From NCBI RefSeq assembly GCF_019331715.1, contig NZ_JAHBBG010000019.1, positions 1 to 40,309 of the forward strand: DNA of 40,309 nt, written 5' to 3'. Positions 1 through 7,248 of the stretch are shown here, piece by piece. The number at the start of each line of letters is the position of its first letter. Position 1 is the first letter of the stretch. The position numbers were made by a program, and so were the translations under genes. The DNA comes from Bifidobacterium simiiventris (GTDB lineage: Bacteria; Actinomycetota; Actinomycetes; Actinomycetales; Bifidobacteriaceae). Under the pieces are notes generated by a model. The model was not told the DNA's origin. It did not search any database and worked only from the letters and a program-made list of their open reading frames with translations.

Positions 1-127
1 CATCCGCATGGCCTACGGCTTCCACCACGTCACCAACCTCATCAGCCTCGTCATGCTCAGATGCGGCGGACTCAACATCCAACTACCAACACCAACAACC
101 TAACCCACGAAAACAGCAGAAGCCTCA
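1..127 (+). mobile_element. Right-hand end of an ISL3-type insertion sequence (left contig edge)
   Basis: Bases 1-127 are identical to the reverse complement of bases 40183-40309, and the match stops abruptly at base 127. The block holds the last codons of a transposase gene, its stop, and 24 bases ending AGCAGAAGCCTCA, which behave as the IS terminal inverted repeat. The rest of the element lies outside the window. Target duplication cannot be judged because the other end is not visible. Confidence 0.75.
2..103 (+). CDS. Transposase, C-terminal 33 residues only (ISL3 family, IS204/IS1001/IS1096/IS1165 type)
   Basis: The open frame runs in from outside the window and ends at TAA 101-103. The tail reads RMAYGFHHVTNLISLVML and ends LPTPTT. 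It resembles the conserved end of ISL3-family DDE transposases, where a (K/R)xAYGFRN.. block closes the catalytic domain shortly before the stop. The stop lies 24 bases from the presumed IS tip, a normal distance for this family. Only the end of the gene is present, so activity cannot be judged. The family call rests on a short match; another DDE family is possible. Confidence 0.6.
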   Translation: MRMAYGFHHVTNLISLVMLRCGGLNIQLPTPTT

Positions 128-161
128 TAAAAAACCGTTCAGTTTTTTGTTATCTAACGAT

Positions 162-413
162 TCAGTCTATTGAAAGCACAAACCATTTGTCAAATATGAT
201 ACGCAAAAACGTGAACGTCGAGCGAATCAGATCACCCATGTACAGATCCGATCGCAGTCGTTCGATTTCGCGCATGCGATACATGCGGTTGTAATCAGTC
301 AGCGCGTCGAAATAATTCTGGATAACCGTGTATCCGTCCAGTTTCAGGTCTTCGACCGACCGCATGAGCCGCACCTTCGCGTAATGCTCCGAACAATCAT
401 AGGAGTCCGGCAC
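162..413 (-). CDS. Small hypothetical protein, possible gene remnant
   Basis: An 83-residue frame starts with GTG at 413 and stops at 162. The sequence is rich in charged and aromatic residues, for example NRMYRMREIERLRSDLYMGD, and looks like genuine helical protein rather than a random shadow frame. I do not recognise a family. No clear ribosome binding site precedes the GTG, only a run of G, and the start codon lies at the edge of a 12-bp inverted repeat (401-438). It lies between an IS end and a Schlafen-like gene, so it may be the remaining part of a gene broken by past insertions. It could also be non-coding. Confidence 0.3.
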   Translation of the reverse strand: MPDSYDCSEHYAKVRLMRSVEDLKLDGYTVIQNYFDALTDYNRMYRMREIERLRSDLYMGDLIRSTFTFLRIIFDKWFVLSID

Positions 414-438
414 CCCCCCAACGGAATGCCGGACTCCT
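401..438. repeat. 12-bp perfect inverted repeat, possible hairpin
   Basis: AGGAGTCCGGCA (401-412) pairs perfectly with TGCCGGACTCCT (427-438) across a 14-base loop. No T-run follows on either strand, so it is not a classical intrinsic terminator. It could still end transcripts of the minus-strand gene at 607-2004, or mask the start of the small ORF at 413. Confidence 0.5.
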
Positions 439-494
439 TGCGTATGTACAGAGATCGTCGTCCGTGCGGTCAGACCGCATGCGCACTATAAATC

Positions 495-580
495 GTCAAA
501 TAACTGTCAAATAAAAAATCGTTGGAAAATCAACGTTTTTGTGGTTTCAGGCCACCGAATTACGGTTACTCGTCAAATAA
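495..580 (+). repeat. AT-rich spacer with repeated GTCAAATAA
   Basis: The 193 bases between the small ORF and the Schlafen-like gene are AT-rich, unlike most of the window. GTCAAATAA occurs at 495-503, 506-514 and 572-580, and GTCAAATA also at 189-196. No gene is visible here. The copies could be binding sites or chance within AT-rich DNA. Confidence 0.35.
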
Positions 581-606
581 AACCATTGGTCTGCAGTGTA
601 CGACGC

Positions 607-2004
607 TTACGCCCATGCCGGTATGTATTCCATCTTCTTTCGCGACGCATCGGGATCAACTGGTTTGATCAATTCTGCGTGTACGGCTTCACGGATCAGC
701 CGTGAGATCTGAGACGAATACGAATCCGAAAGGCCGAACCTTGCGCGCAGGGACGCATTCGTCAGACAGGTCCCGTCAGCAAACTGTATGCATGCATGCC
801 AATAGCATGAATCCATGCGTTCGCTGGTACTGAGTTGAGTGTACGGACGGTATTGGGAAAGCCTGATCATGATGCTTGGGCTATCGCCATCCGATTGCTG
901 TATCTCCGGAGACGGGAGTTGTGCGGTCTCGCATGCGTCGATGATCTTGTCCCATCCGGAACCTGCTTCTTCGCACATATGCAGTCTGCGGGAGAGTGCC
1001 GCGAGCTTGGGGTTGCGCGCAGCCGGTGGATCGTTGACGAGACGTTCGATGCTGATCAGGGAGTTACCTGGATTGGAGAATTCCACACGATTGTCAAAAA
1101 TCTCGATAAGCGGTCCGGCTCCTCGTATGGTGAGGTCCTGATGGATGAGCATGTTGCCGAGCAGTTCTCGTACTGCGATCGGCGGATAGGCGAATGTGGT
1201 GACGCGTAAGGCTCGTCCGATGGTCTCGCTTTCCGGTAGCCATGCTTGCAGAAAAGCCGCGATGGAATCCATGTCGGCATATCCGTGTGGGTAGGTTTGA
1301 GTTCGCGAGGGGGACGATTTGCGGACTCCATCATACTTAATGACTCGCAGCGCCTTACGGCTGACGGTGGGGTACTGCTGCAGATCCTCGGCGAACAGCA
1401 ACGCACCCAGATTGGTAATGGCATACTGTCCGCTATCCAATGCCTTCACCAAGTGGTCGGTTTCCAGATACCGCAAGACCGATTCCTGACTGGAAGGCAT
1501 CGGAGTCGCAGACTGAGTGAAGTACGCTTTCCAACGCAACTGGGTCAGTACTTCCTCGGCCGTCAGCCAAGGCAATGCAATCTGCTCCTCGAACGATTCC
1601 GATTTGGTGACCTCCCACAACCGACGTTCGCGTTGTGAGTTCTTTGCCAACGGTTGCGTCGAGGTGCCGGACCGAACGTATTCGGCGCCGTCAAACGACA
1701 CGGGATAACCTGCGGCCGGCCATATGCGCAGGATTACCAGACGCTTATCATCGACATTGATCGGGATAAACCGAAACTCCGCGTTCTTGGATAATTTGAG
1801 ACGGAGCCAAAGCTCCAGTTCCTGTCCCTTATGCTTCTCATTGAGCGGATTGAAAGTAGTGCCGATGATATTGTGCGTGTTGTCGTCAACACCCCAGAGC
1901 ATGTAGGCATAGTATTGGCCTTCCACGGCTGCGGCATTGGCGAGAGCGGAAATGTCCTTGCCGATCATAAAGGCATCGTTGTTGGATTCCTTGAATTCCG
2001 GCAT
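607..2004 (-). CDS. AlbA_2/Schlafen-domain ATP-binding protein (putative transcriptional regulator type)
   Basis: The protein is 465 residues from the ATG at 2004. The N-terminus opens directly in the AlbA_2 (Schlafen) motif: PEFKESNN, then DISALANAAA and YMLWGVDD. The centre has an HATPase_c_4-like block (VRELLGNMLIHQD, then IFDNRVEFSNPG), and the C-terminus looks like a winged helix (SDSYSSQISRLIREA). Proteins of this build are common accessory genes in bifidobacteria and are usually annotated as ATP-binding or RecG-like proteins; their role is not settled. Homologues normally have a few more residues before EFKES, so the 5' end may be slightly trimmed or the true start may be upstream. The frame is open through lysC, but that extension is antisense shadow. 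Ribosome-binding signal is weak. Confidence 0.75.
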   Translation of the reverse strand: MPEFKESNNDAFMIGKDISALANAAAVEGQYYAYMLWGVDDNTHNIIGTTFNPLNEKHKGQELELWLRLKLSKNAEFRFIPINVDDKRLVILRIWPAAGYPVSFDGAEYVRSGTSTQPLAKNSQRERRLWEVTKSESFEEQIALPWLTAEEVLTQLRWKAYFTQSATPMPSSQESVLRYLETDHLVKALDSGQYAITNLGALLFAEDLQQYPTVSRKALRVIKYDGVRKSSPSRTQTYPHGYADMDSIAAFLQAWLPESETIGRALRVTTFAYPPIAVRELLGNMLIHQDLTIRGAGPLIEIFDNRVEFSNPGNSLISIERLVNDPPAARNPKLAALSRRLHMCEEAGSGWDKIIDACETAQLPSPEIQQSDGDSPSIMIRLSQYRPYTQLSTSERMDSCYWHACIQFADGTCLTNASLRARFGLSDSYSSQISRLIREAVHAELIKPVDPDASRKKMEYIPAWA

Positions 2005-2096
2005 GGTGACCGAATACGAACCCGGAAGCCCCTTGAACGCCGTCGCGCTGCGTCCGCATGGTGGGTGCTTGTCCGCTCCGCATGAGGCGCAATCCT

Positions 2097-2102
2097 TATA
2101 AT
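2097..2102 (+). promoter_or_regulatory. Probable -10 box for lysC
   Basis: TATAAT, a perfect -10 consensus, lies 55 bases before the lysC start. The best -35 candidate (TTGTCC, 2069-2074) is 22 bases away, too far for a standard promoter, so the -35 is unresolved. Confidence 0.4.
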
Positions 2103-2157
2103 CGTGCCGCTTACGTAGAATAGGCGGCAAGTTTACCCATAGAGAGAATGGACAGCA

Positions 2158-2922
2158 GTGGCTCTCATCGTGCAGAAGTACGGCGGTTCGTCGGTCGCCG
2201 ATACGGACTCCATCAAGCGCGTGGCCAAGCGCGTCGTCGAGACGAAGAAAAAGGGCAATAAGGTCGCGGTGGTCGTCTCCGCGATGGGCGACACCACCGA
2301 CGATCTGATCGACCAGGCGCTCAGTATCGACTCCAATCCGCCCGAGCGCGAGATGGATATGCTCATGACCGCCGGCGAACGCATCTCCATGAGCCTGCTC
2401 GCGATGGCCATCCACGCCGAGGGCGACCGTGCGCACTCGTTCACCGGTCAGCAGGCCGGCTTCTTCACCGATGCGCGCTACGGCGCGGCCCATATCAAGG
2501 CCGTCAAGCCGGATCGTGTCAAGAACGCGCTCTCGCTCGGCGACGTCGCGATCGTCGCGGGCTTCCAGGGCATCAACGCGAAGGGCGACGCGACCACGCT
2601 CGGCCGCGGCGGCTCCGACACGTCCGCCGTCGCGCTGGCCGTGGCCCTCGGCGCCGACATCTGCGAGATCTACACCGATGTGGACGGCATCTTCACCGCC
2701 GACCCGCGCATCGTGCCGACCGCGCGGCGCATTCCGGTGATCGGATACGACGCGATTCTCGAAATGGCCAGCTGCGGGTCCAAGGTGCTTGCGTTGCGTT
2801 GCGTCGAATACGCGCAGCGATTCAACATGCCGCTGCACGTGCGTTCGTCATTCTCGCACCGTCCGGGCACGCTGGTCGTGCCGGACGGCGTTGACCCGCG
2901 CACGCTGCCGAACCTGGACTGA
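2158..2922 (+). CDS. lysC: Aspartate kinase, catalytic subunit without ACT domains
   Basis: Aspartokinase phosphorylates L-aspartate, the first step towards lysine, threonine, methionine and diaminopimelate. The 254 residues contain only the amino-acid-kinase fold: KYGGSSVA at residues 7-14, the AGERIS motif near residue 63, [10 protein letters not shown] near 150 and [12 protein letters not shown] near 173. The usual C-terminal ACT pair is absent and is encoded by the next gene, 60 bases downstream. The start is GTG with a weak AGAGAG upstream. Actinobacterial aspartokinase usually makes a full alpha chain plus an in-frame beta chain from one gene; here the two parts are separate genes. Together (254 + 194 residues) they equal a normal enzyme. 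Confidence 0.93.
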   Translation: MALIVQKYGGSSVADTDSIKRVAKRVVETKKKGNKVAVVVSAMGDTTDDLIDQALSIDSNPPEREMDMLMTAGERISMSLLAMAIHAEGDRAHSFTGQQAGFFTDARYGAAHIKAVKPDRVKNALSLGDVAIVAGFQGINAKGDATTLGRGGSDTSAVALAVALGADICEIYTDVDGIFTADPRIVPTARRIPVIGYDAILEMASCGSKVLALRCVEYAQRFNMPLHVRSSFSHRPGTLVVPDGVDPRTLPNLD

Positions 2923-2982
2923 CGGTCATCCGGCATCAGATAAACGTAACCGATACAGACTTTTACGAGTAAGGCAATAACC

Positions 2983-3567
2983 ATGAGCGACAACAACACT
3001 GCCAACAACGAGGGCGCCAAGTCGATGGGCGACCTGTTCCCCGATCTCGGCCCCGAAGCGCCGGTCATCTCCGGCATCGCGCACGACCGTTCCGAAGCGC
3101 TCGCCACCGTGCGCGGCGTGCCGAACGAGCCGGGCATGGCTGCGAAGGTGTTCACTGAGCTGGCTACGGCCGGTGTGAACGTGGACATGATCGTGCAGGC
3201 CGGCGCGTCGGTTGGCACCGCGGACATTTCGTTCACCGTGCCGGAATCGACCGTCAAGCAGGTCGAGGACGTGCTGCTCGACAAGCATGAGGAGCTGGGA
3301 TACCGCTCGTTCGATATCGACACGAACGTCGGCAAGGTGGCCGTGGTGGGCGTCGGTATGAAGACGCACTCGGGTCTCGCGGCGAAGTTCTTCACCGCGC
3401 TCAGCGAGAAGAACATCAACGTGCTCATGATCTCGACCTCCGAGATCCGTATCGCCGCGCTCGTGCCGCTCGAGCAGCTCAACGACGCGGTGCGTGCGCT
3501 GCACACCGCCTACGGTCTGGATTCCGACCAGATCGAAGCCGTCGTCTACGGCGGCACCGGCCGCTGA
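2983..3567 (+). CDS. ACT-domain regulatory subunit of aspartokinase
   Basis: The 194-residue protein carries two ACT domains. The first begins near residue 38 (ATVRGVPNEPGMAAKVFTEL) and the second near residue 118 (VAVVGVGMKTHSGLAAKFF). They correspond to the C-terminal, effector-binding part of a normal aspartokinase, which senses lysine and/or threonine. The first roughly 30 residues (NNEGAKSMGDLFPDLGPEAP) are a non-conserved lead-in. An AAGG ribosome-binding signal precedes the ATG. It is co-directional with lysC, 60 bases downstream, and ends before a strong terminator, so the two form one unit. The specific effector cannot be read from sequence. Confidence 0.9.
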   Translation: MSDNNTANNEGAKSMGDLFPDLGPEAPVISGIAHDRSEALATVRGVPNEPGMAAKVFTELATAGVNVDMIVQAGASVGTADISFTVPESTVKQVEDVLLDKHEELGYRSFDIDTNVGKVAVVGVGMKTHSGLAAKFFTALSEKNINVLMISTSEIRIAALVPLEQLNDAVRALHTAYGLDSDQIEAVVYGGTGR

Positions 3568-3644
3568 TTTCGGCAGTCGGCTGCGGGTTCGGCGGCGCCG
3601 GATCGTTTGCCGGCTGAATTCGGCGATACCGGCGTACTGCTTGC

Positions 3645-3695
3645 GGGCGTTTGTTCATAGGAGCGGTGGCTTCCTATGAACAAACGCCCTCTTTG
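3645..3695 (+). terminator. Intrinsic terminator after lysC-ask
   Basis: An 18-bp perfect stem (3645-3662 with 3672-3689, GGGCGTTTGTTCATAGGA) closes a 9-base loop and is followed by TCTTTGTT. It ends the aspartokinase unit. Confidence 0.85.
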
Positions 3696-3742
3696 TTGCC
3701 CGGCAGCGTCCGGTTCCTTCCACTGGCGGCGATCTCCTAGTC

Positions 3743-3780
3743 GAAAACGGACGCTGACGCCGCATTGAGCGTCCGTTTTC
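3743..3780. terminator. Bidirectional terminator between convergent genes
   Basis: GAAAACGGACGCT (3743-3755) pairs perfectly with AGCGTCCGTTTTC (3768-3780). The arms end in A/T runs on both strands, which suits termination in either direction. It lies 61 bases beyond the end of the minus-strand ATPase gene. Confidence 0.75.
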
Positions 3781-3841
3781 CTCCAAAAGAGCTGACTCCT
3801 AACGGCAGCCGGACGCTTCGAGATAGGGCGGCGAGCCCTCA

Positions 3842-5062
3842 TCACCAATCCTCGGCGAGAAGGAATTCATCGATTCGCCGATGCTCGATGCCGTCTCGCG
3901 GGCGCAGGATGGGATCCATCGACACTACGGTCTTGGGGTAATTGTCCGGAACGTCTGTGAATACGCCAAACTCACGTTCAGCGGTCTTGTCGCTGTCGAT
4001 AAGATACGTCACCTGCACGTATCGGCGTTGAGAACCCTTGTCGAATACGAAATCGACTTCCTTGCCGTTGACCGTGCCCACGGAAACCGTGTACCCCCTG
4101 CGCAGCCCTTCCACCGCAACCATGTTCTCCAGTACGCCCTGTATCTGCGCGGTGCCGTCGCCGATAATCGCATTGCGTAATCCATGATCGGCCACATAGT
4201 ACTTCTGCAGGGTTTTCAGCACCTGCTTGCCGACCAGATCGGTGCGGTTCATACGTTCCAGCAGAAACGCCTCGCGGCAGTACTCCAGATAATTGATGAC
4301 GGTCTGTGTGCCGGCGTCGATGCGCTCCGCCTTAAGATATGCGGCGATGGCATTCGCGGACAACACGTTGCCGGTGTTCTGCATGGCGAACATGACGATG
4401 CGTTCCAATAACGCCACGTCTCGGATGCGATGGCGTCGAACCACATCGCGCAGCACAACGGAACGGTAGATGTCCGTCAGGTATGTGCGGCGGCTTTCCT
4501 CATCCCAGCTGCCGGCGGCGACGAAAGGCATGCCGCCTTCCATGAGGAACGCATTGAAGGAGTCGTCTCCGTGAATACGCTGCCGGGCGTCGCGGAATTC
4601 CGCATAGCCGAATGGGAAAATCTCGAACTGCACATAGCGTCCGCCAAGATAGGTGGCCAGTTCGCCAGACAGCAGCGTGGAATTCGATCCGGTGATGGTC
4701 ACGTCCGCCTTTGTCGTGGCACGCAGCGAATTGACGACCTTTTCGAAACCGCGTACTTCCTGCACTTCGTCGAGAAAGACGTAGGGCGTGCCGTCGACGG
4801 CGTTGATGCGGCTCATGAGATACGGGTACAGCGCGTCCGGGTCATGATATTTGGTGAGGGAATAGTCTTCGAAGTTCAGGGAGATGAATTGGTCGGGAGT
4901 GCGGCCTTCGGAGATGAGTCGCTGTTGGATGAGCCGCAGCATATCCGATTTGCCGCTGCGCCGCAGCCCGACTAGCACCTTGATGACATCGTCGGCGCCG
5001 ATGAACGGCATGATGCGATCGAGGTATCGGGGACGATCAATCAGCGGCCTGCTTTCTTTCAT
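3842..5062 (-). CDS. AAA+ ATPase with C-terminal DUF4143 (AAA_14 family)
   Basis: The 406-residue protein has a Walker A at residues 32-39 (GLRRSGKS), a Walker B (YVFLDEVQ) near residue 93 and a sensor-like TGSNS near 123. The remainder fits DUF4143, including the VLENMVAVEGLRRGY and GKEVDFVF nuclease-like block near residues 310-335. Such ATPases are frequent, often multicopy, in gut actinobacteria and anaerobes; their role is unknown, with mobile or defence-linked roles often suggested. The gene lies between the convergent ask and asd genes, has a terminator on each side and an AT-rich inverted repeat just upstream, and looks like an insertion into an otherwise conserved amino-acid locus. 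The start ATG is followed by MKESRPLIDRPRYL, the usual family opening. Confidence 0.85.
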   Translation of the reverse strand: MKESRPLIDRPRYLDRIMPFIGADDVIKVLVGLRRSGKSDMLRLIQQRLISEGRTPDQFISLNFEDYSLTKYHDPDALYPYLMSRINAVDGTPYVFLDEVQEVRGFEKVVNSLRATTKADVTITGSNSTLLSGELATYLGGRYVQFEIFPFGYAEFRDARQRIHGDDSFNAFLMEGGMPFVAAGSWDEESRRTYLTDIYRSVVLRDVVRRHRIRDVALLERIVMFAMQNTGNVLSANAIAAYLKAERIDAGTQTVINYLEYCREAFLLERMNRTDLVGKQVLKTLQKYYVADHGLRNAIIGDGTAQIQGVLENMVAVEGLRRGYTVSVGTVNGKEVDFVFDKGSQRRYVQVTYLIDSDKTAEREFGVFTDVPDNYPKTVVSMDPILRPRDGIEHRRIDEFLLAEDW

Positions 5063-5084
5063 GATAGAGATTATATCAATTTTT

Positions 5085-5118
5085 TTAGAATTCTTCTTCT
5101 ATAGAAGAAAAATTCTAA
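5085..5118. promoter_or_regulatory. AT-rich 15-bp inverted repeat upstream of the DUF4143 ATPase
   Basis: TTAGAATTCTTCTTC (5085-5099) and GAAGAAAAATTCTAA (5104-5118) are inverted copies with one mismatch around TATA. It lies 22 bases upstream of the ATPase start. It could be an operator, or a terminator for transcripts leaving asd, because T-runs occur on both sides. Confidence 0.45.
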
Positions 5119-5198
5119 AGAACTGGAAAGGTTTCTTGTATGAAGAATATGGCGTATTGACGGAAGATAAGAACGGATGACGATGAAGACATATGAAA

Positions 5199-5233
5199 AT
5201 CCCCGTCCGGAAACGGCTGTTCCGAACGGGGAT
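5199..5233 (-). terminator. Intrinsic terminator of asd
   Basis: Read on the minus strand, ATCCCCGTTCGGAA pairs with TTCCGGACGGGGAT (one mismatch, 7-base loop), followed by TTTCATA. It lies 25 bases after the asd stop. Confidence 0.8.
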
Positions 5234-5258
5234 GAGAGACGCGTTGCGAGCGTACGGC

Positions 5259-6353
5259 TTACTTCTTGGTGATGTAGCCGAGGGCCTTGAGCATCTCGGC
5301 GCATTCGAGCGCGCCGCCGGCCGCACCGCGCAGCGTGTTGTGCGCGAGTCCCACGAACTTCCAGTCGAAGATCGAATCCTCACGCAGACGGCCGATCGAC
5401 ACGCCCATGCCGCCCTCGTAATCCACATCGAGCTTGACCTGCGGGCGGTCGTCCTCGGTCAGGTACTGGATGAAGTGCTTCGGCGCGTGCGGCAGACCGA
5501 GCTCGGCCGCCTTCGACGTGTAGTTGACGAGCCGGTCGATCAGCTCATCCTTCGTGGCCTTCTTGCCGAAGTTGAGGAACACGGTCGCGGTGTGGCCGTT
5601 GAGCACGGGCACACGGATGCACTGCGACGTGATGCGCAGCGGGCCGTCGAACGGCACGATCTCGCCCTTCTCGGGGTCGACGTGGCCGAACACCTTCAGC
5701 GGCTCCTTCTCGCTCTTCGCCTCCTCGCCGGAGATGAACGGGATGATGTTGCCCACCATCTCGGGCCAGTCCTTGAACGTCTTGCCCGCGCCGGAAATCG
5801 CCTGATACGTGCTCACGACCACCTCGCGCGGCTCGAACTCCTTCCACGCGGCCAGCGCCGGCGTGTACGCCTGGATCGAGCAGTTCGGCTTGACCGCGAT
5901 GAAGCCGCGCGTGGTGCCCAGGCGCTTGCGCTGGTGTTCGATCACCGCGAAATGCTCCGGGTTGATCTCCGGCACGACCATCGGCACGTCCGGCGTCCAG
6001 CGGTGCGCGCTGTTGTTGGAGACGACCGGCGTCTCGGTCTTCGCGTACCGTTCCTCGATCGCGCGGATCTGGTCTTTCGGCATGTTCACCGCCGAGAACA
6101 TGAAGTCCACGCCGGCCGCGACCGACTCTGCATCGTCGCCATCGACCACGGTCATGTGCCGCGCATACTCGGGCATCGGCGTCTCGATCTTCCAACGGTC
6201 GCCGACCGCCTCCTCGTACGTCTTGCCGGCCGAATGAGCGGACGCGGCGAGCGTTGTCACCTCGAACCACGGGTGATTCTCGAGCAACGTGACGAAACGC
6301 TGGCCGACCATGCCGGTCGCGCCGAGGATGCCGACCTTGAGTTTTTCGGACAT
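5259..6353 (-). CDS. asd: Aspartate-semialdehyde dehydrogenase
   Basis: This enzyme reduces aspartyl-4-phosphate to aspartate semialdehyde with NADPH, directly after aspartokinase. The 364 residues open with the dinucleotide-binding motif GILGATGMVGQRF (residues 8-20). The catalytic cysteine is Cys158 in KPNCSIQ, with SGAGKTF and the C-terminal AHNTLRGAAG block following. The pattern (LENHPWFE, SNNSAHR, VPEIN) matches the fungal/archaeal-like branch more than the proteobacterial one. The start ATG at 6353 has an AGGGG ribosome-binding signal and is the first sensible start; the frame upstream is shadow. It converges on lysC-ask rather than being co-transcribed with it, and is separated by the DUF4143 ATPase. 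Confidence 0.95.
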   Translation of the reverse strand: MSEKLKVGILGATGMVGQRFVTLLENHPWFEVTTLAASAHSAGKTYEEAVGDRWKIETPMPEYARHMTVVDGDDAESVAAGVDFMFSAVNMPKDQIRAIEERYAKTETPVVSNNSAHRWTPDVPMVVPEINPEHFAVIEHQRKRLGTTRGFIAVKPNCSIQAYTPALAAWKEFEPREVVVSTYQAISGAGKTFKDWPEMVGNIIPFISGEEAKSEKEPLKVFGHVDPEKGEIVPFDGPLRITSQCIRVPVLNGHTATVFLNFGKKATKDELIDRLVNYTSKAAELGLPHAPKHFIQYLTEDDRPQVKLDVDYEGGMGVSIGRLREDSIFDWKFVGLAHNTLRGAAGGALECAEMLKALGYITKK

Positions 6354-6476
6354 ACCAACCCCTATGTTTGTGCGGACAATACGGACTTCGAGTTGCCGAC
6401 CATTGTACGAACCGCGCCGCCTAACGACCCGCTCGTTCCCATATGCTGGCCGGTCCGCGGTCGGTCGGGTCGCTGG

Positions 6477-6482
6477 TAGGCT
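6477..6482 (+). promoter_or_regulatory. -10 box of a probable leaderless promoter for the DUF5701 gene
   Basis: TAGGCT ends 7 bases before the ATG at 6490, so transcription should begin at or next to the start codon. The same spacing is seen at 25595-25600 and 34238-34243. The overlapping GGAGG is only 2 bases from the ATG, too close to act normally. Confidence 0.45.
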
Positions 6483-6489
6483 GGAGGAT

Positions 6490-7137
6490 ATGTCGATCGC
6501 ATCGGATGAAGCACGCAAGCAGTTGGACCGTTTGGTGGCATTGGGGTACCCGGACGTGGCGGACATCTCCGCCGCCGCGTTCCGCGCGCTCGCCCACCCA
6601 CTGATCGCCGCGCTCGAGCAATGCGACCCGGATGCTGACGATCCGCGGTACCGTCTCGGCACGGACATCCTGCTGATCCCGACGCGCGAACTCGTCTCGC
6701 CCGAGTCGCTGATCGCGCGAACCAGCATCAACCGCATGGCCGGGTTCACGACGATGCCGCCGCGCGACATCGCCAGCTTCCTGCCGCAGGACGGGTTCGA
6801 GCCGCCGGAAGGCCCGTTCTACCTCGTCGTCGAGCCGCATACCGGCACCTGCTACATCAACCGCGAGCCGGACGTGGCGCGCAAGCTCATCGACTCCGAC
6901 GAACGCACGCCGCTCACGCTTGAGGAGGGACTCGCGATCGCGACGCAGCATCCGGAATGGCTACTCGAGAAGAACGGGTTCAACTTGCTCGGCTCGCGCA
7001 GTGCGGACGGCCGCGTGCCGAGCATCTGGATGAGCCAGAACGCGCCGCGGCTGGGGGCGGTGTGGCCGAATTCGCGGCACACATGGCTGGGCAACGCGTA
7101 CTGCATGTCACGTCGCGGCGTAAGCCTGTTCAGATAG
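6490..7137 (+). CDS. DUF5701 family protein
   Basis: The protein is 215 residues and matches the actinobacterial DUF5701 pattern: an N-terminal LVALGYPDVADISAAAFRAL segment, a central TDILLIPTRELVSPESLIAR and a C-terminal SIWMSQNAPRLGAVWPNSRH block. No catalytic motif or membrane segment is visible, so it is probably a soluble cytoplasmic protein. The function of the family is not established. It is divergent from asd and lies just before the sialic-acid regulon, but its own promoter lacks the regulon operator, so it is unlikely to belong to it. The start was chosen at the ATG 7 bases after a TAGGCT box. Confidence 0.8.
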   Translation: MSIASDEARKQLDRLVALGYPDVADISAAAFRALAHPLIAALEQCDPDADDPRYRLGTDILLIPTRELVSPESLIARTSINRMAGFTTMPPRDIASFLPQDGFEPPEGPFYLVVEPHTGTCYINREPDVARKLIDSDERTPLTLEEGLAIATQHPEWLLEKNGFNLLGSRSADGRVPSIWMSQNAPRLGAVWPNSRHTWLGNAYCMSRRGVSLFR

Positions 7138-7183
7138 CCCGTTCAGATGGGAGCGTTGCTGTCGGACGCTCCGGAGATTAGAC

Positions 7184-7197
7184 ATCAGACGTCTGAT
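7184..7197. promoter_or_regulatory. NanR-type operator 1, upstream of the DUF4862-nanK-nanE operon
   Basis: ATCAGACGTCTGAT is a perfect 14-bp palindrome. It lies between a TTAGAC -35 candidate (7178-7183) and a TACGAT -10 candidate (7203-7208). Near copies occur at 9993-10006 and 18269-18282, each in front of another sialic-acid gene unit. This fits a GntR/FadR-type dimer site. Confidence 0.8.
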
Positions 7198-7248
7198 GAT
7201 AGTACGATAGGTATGTCTTGGCACCAGCTTTTCAAGGAGGAAACCAGC

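Noticed and set aside
2005..2838. Extension of the Schlafen-like frame through lysC
   Set aside because: The extension is antisense to the well-conserved aspartokinase; conserved protein sequence begins only near 2004.
2158..2922. Truncated or frameshifted aspartokinase
   Set aside because: The catalytic domain is complete and the missing ACT domains follow as an intact separate gene with its own start.
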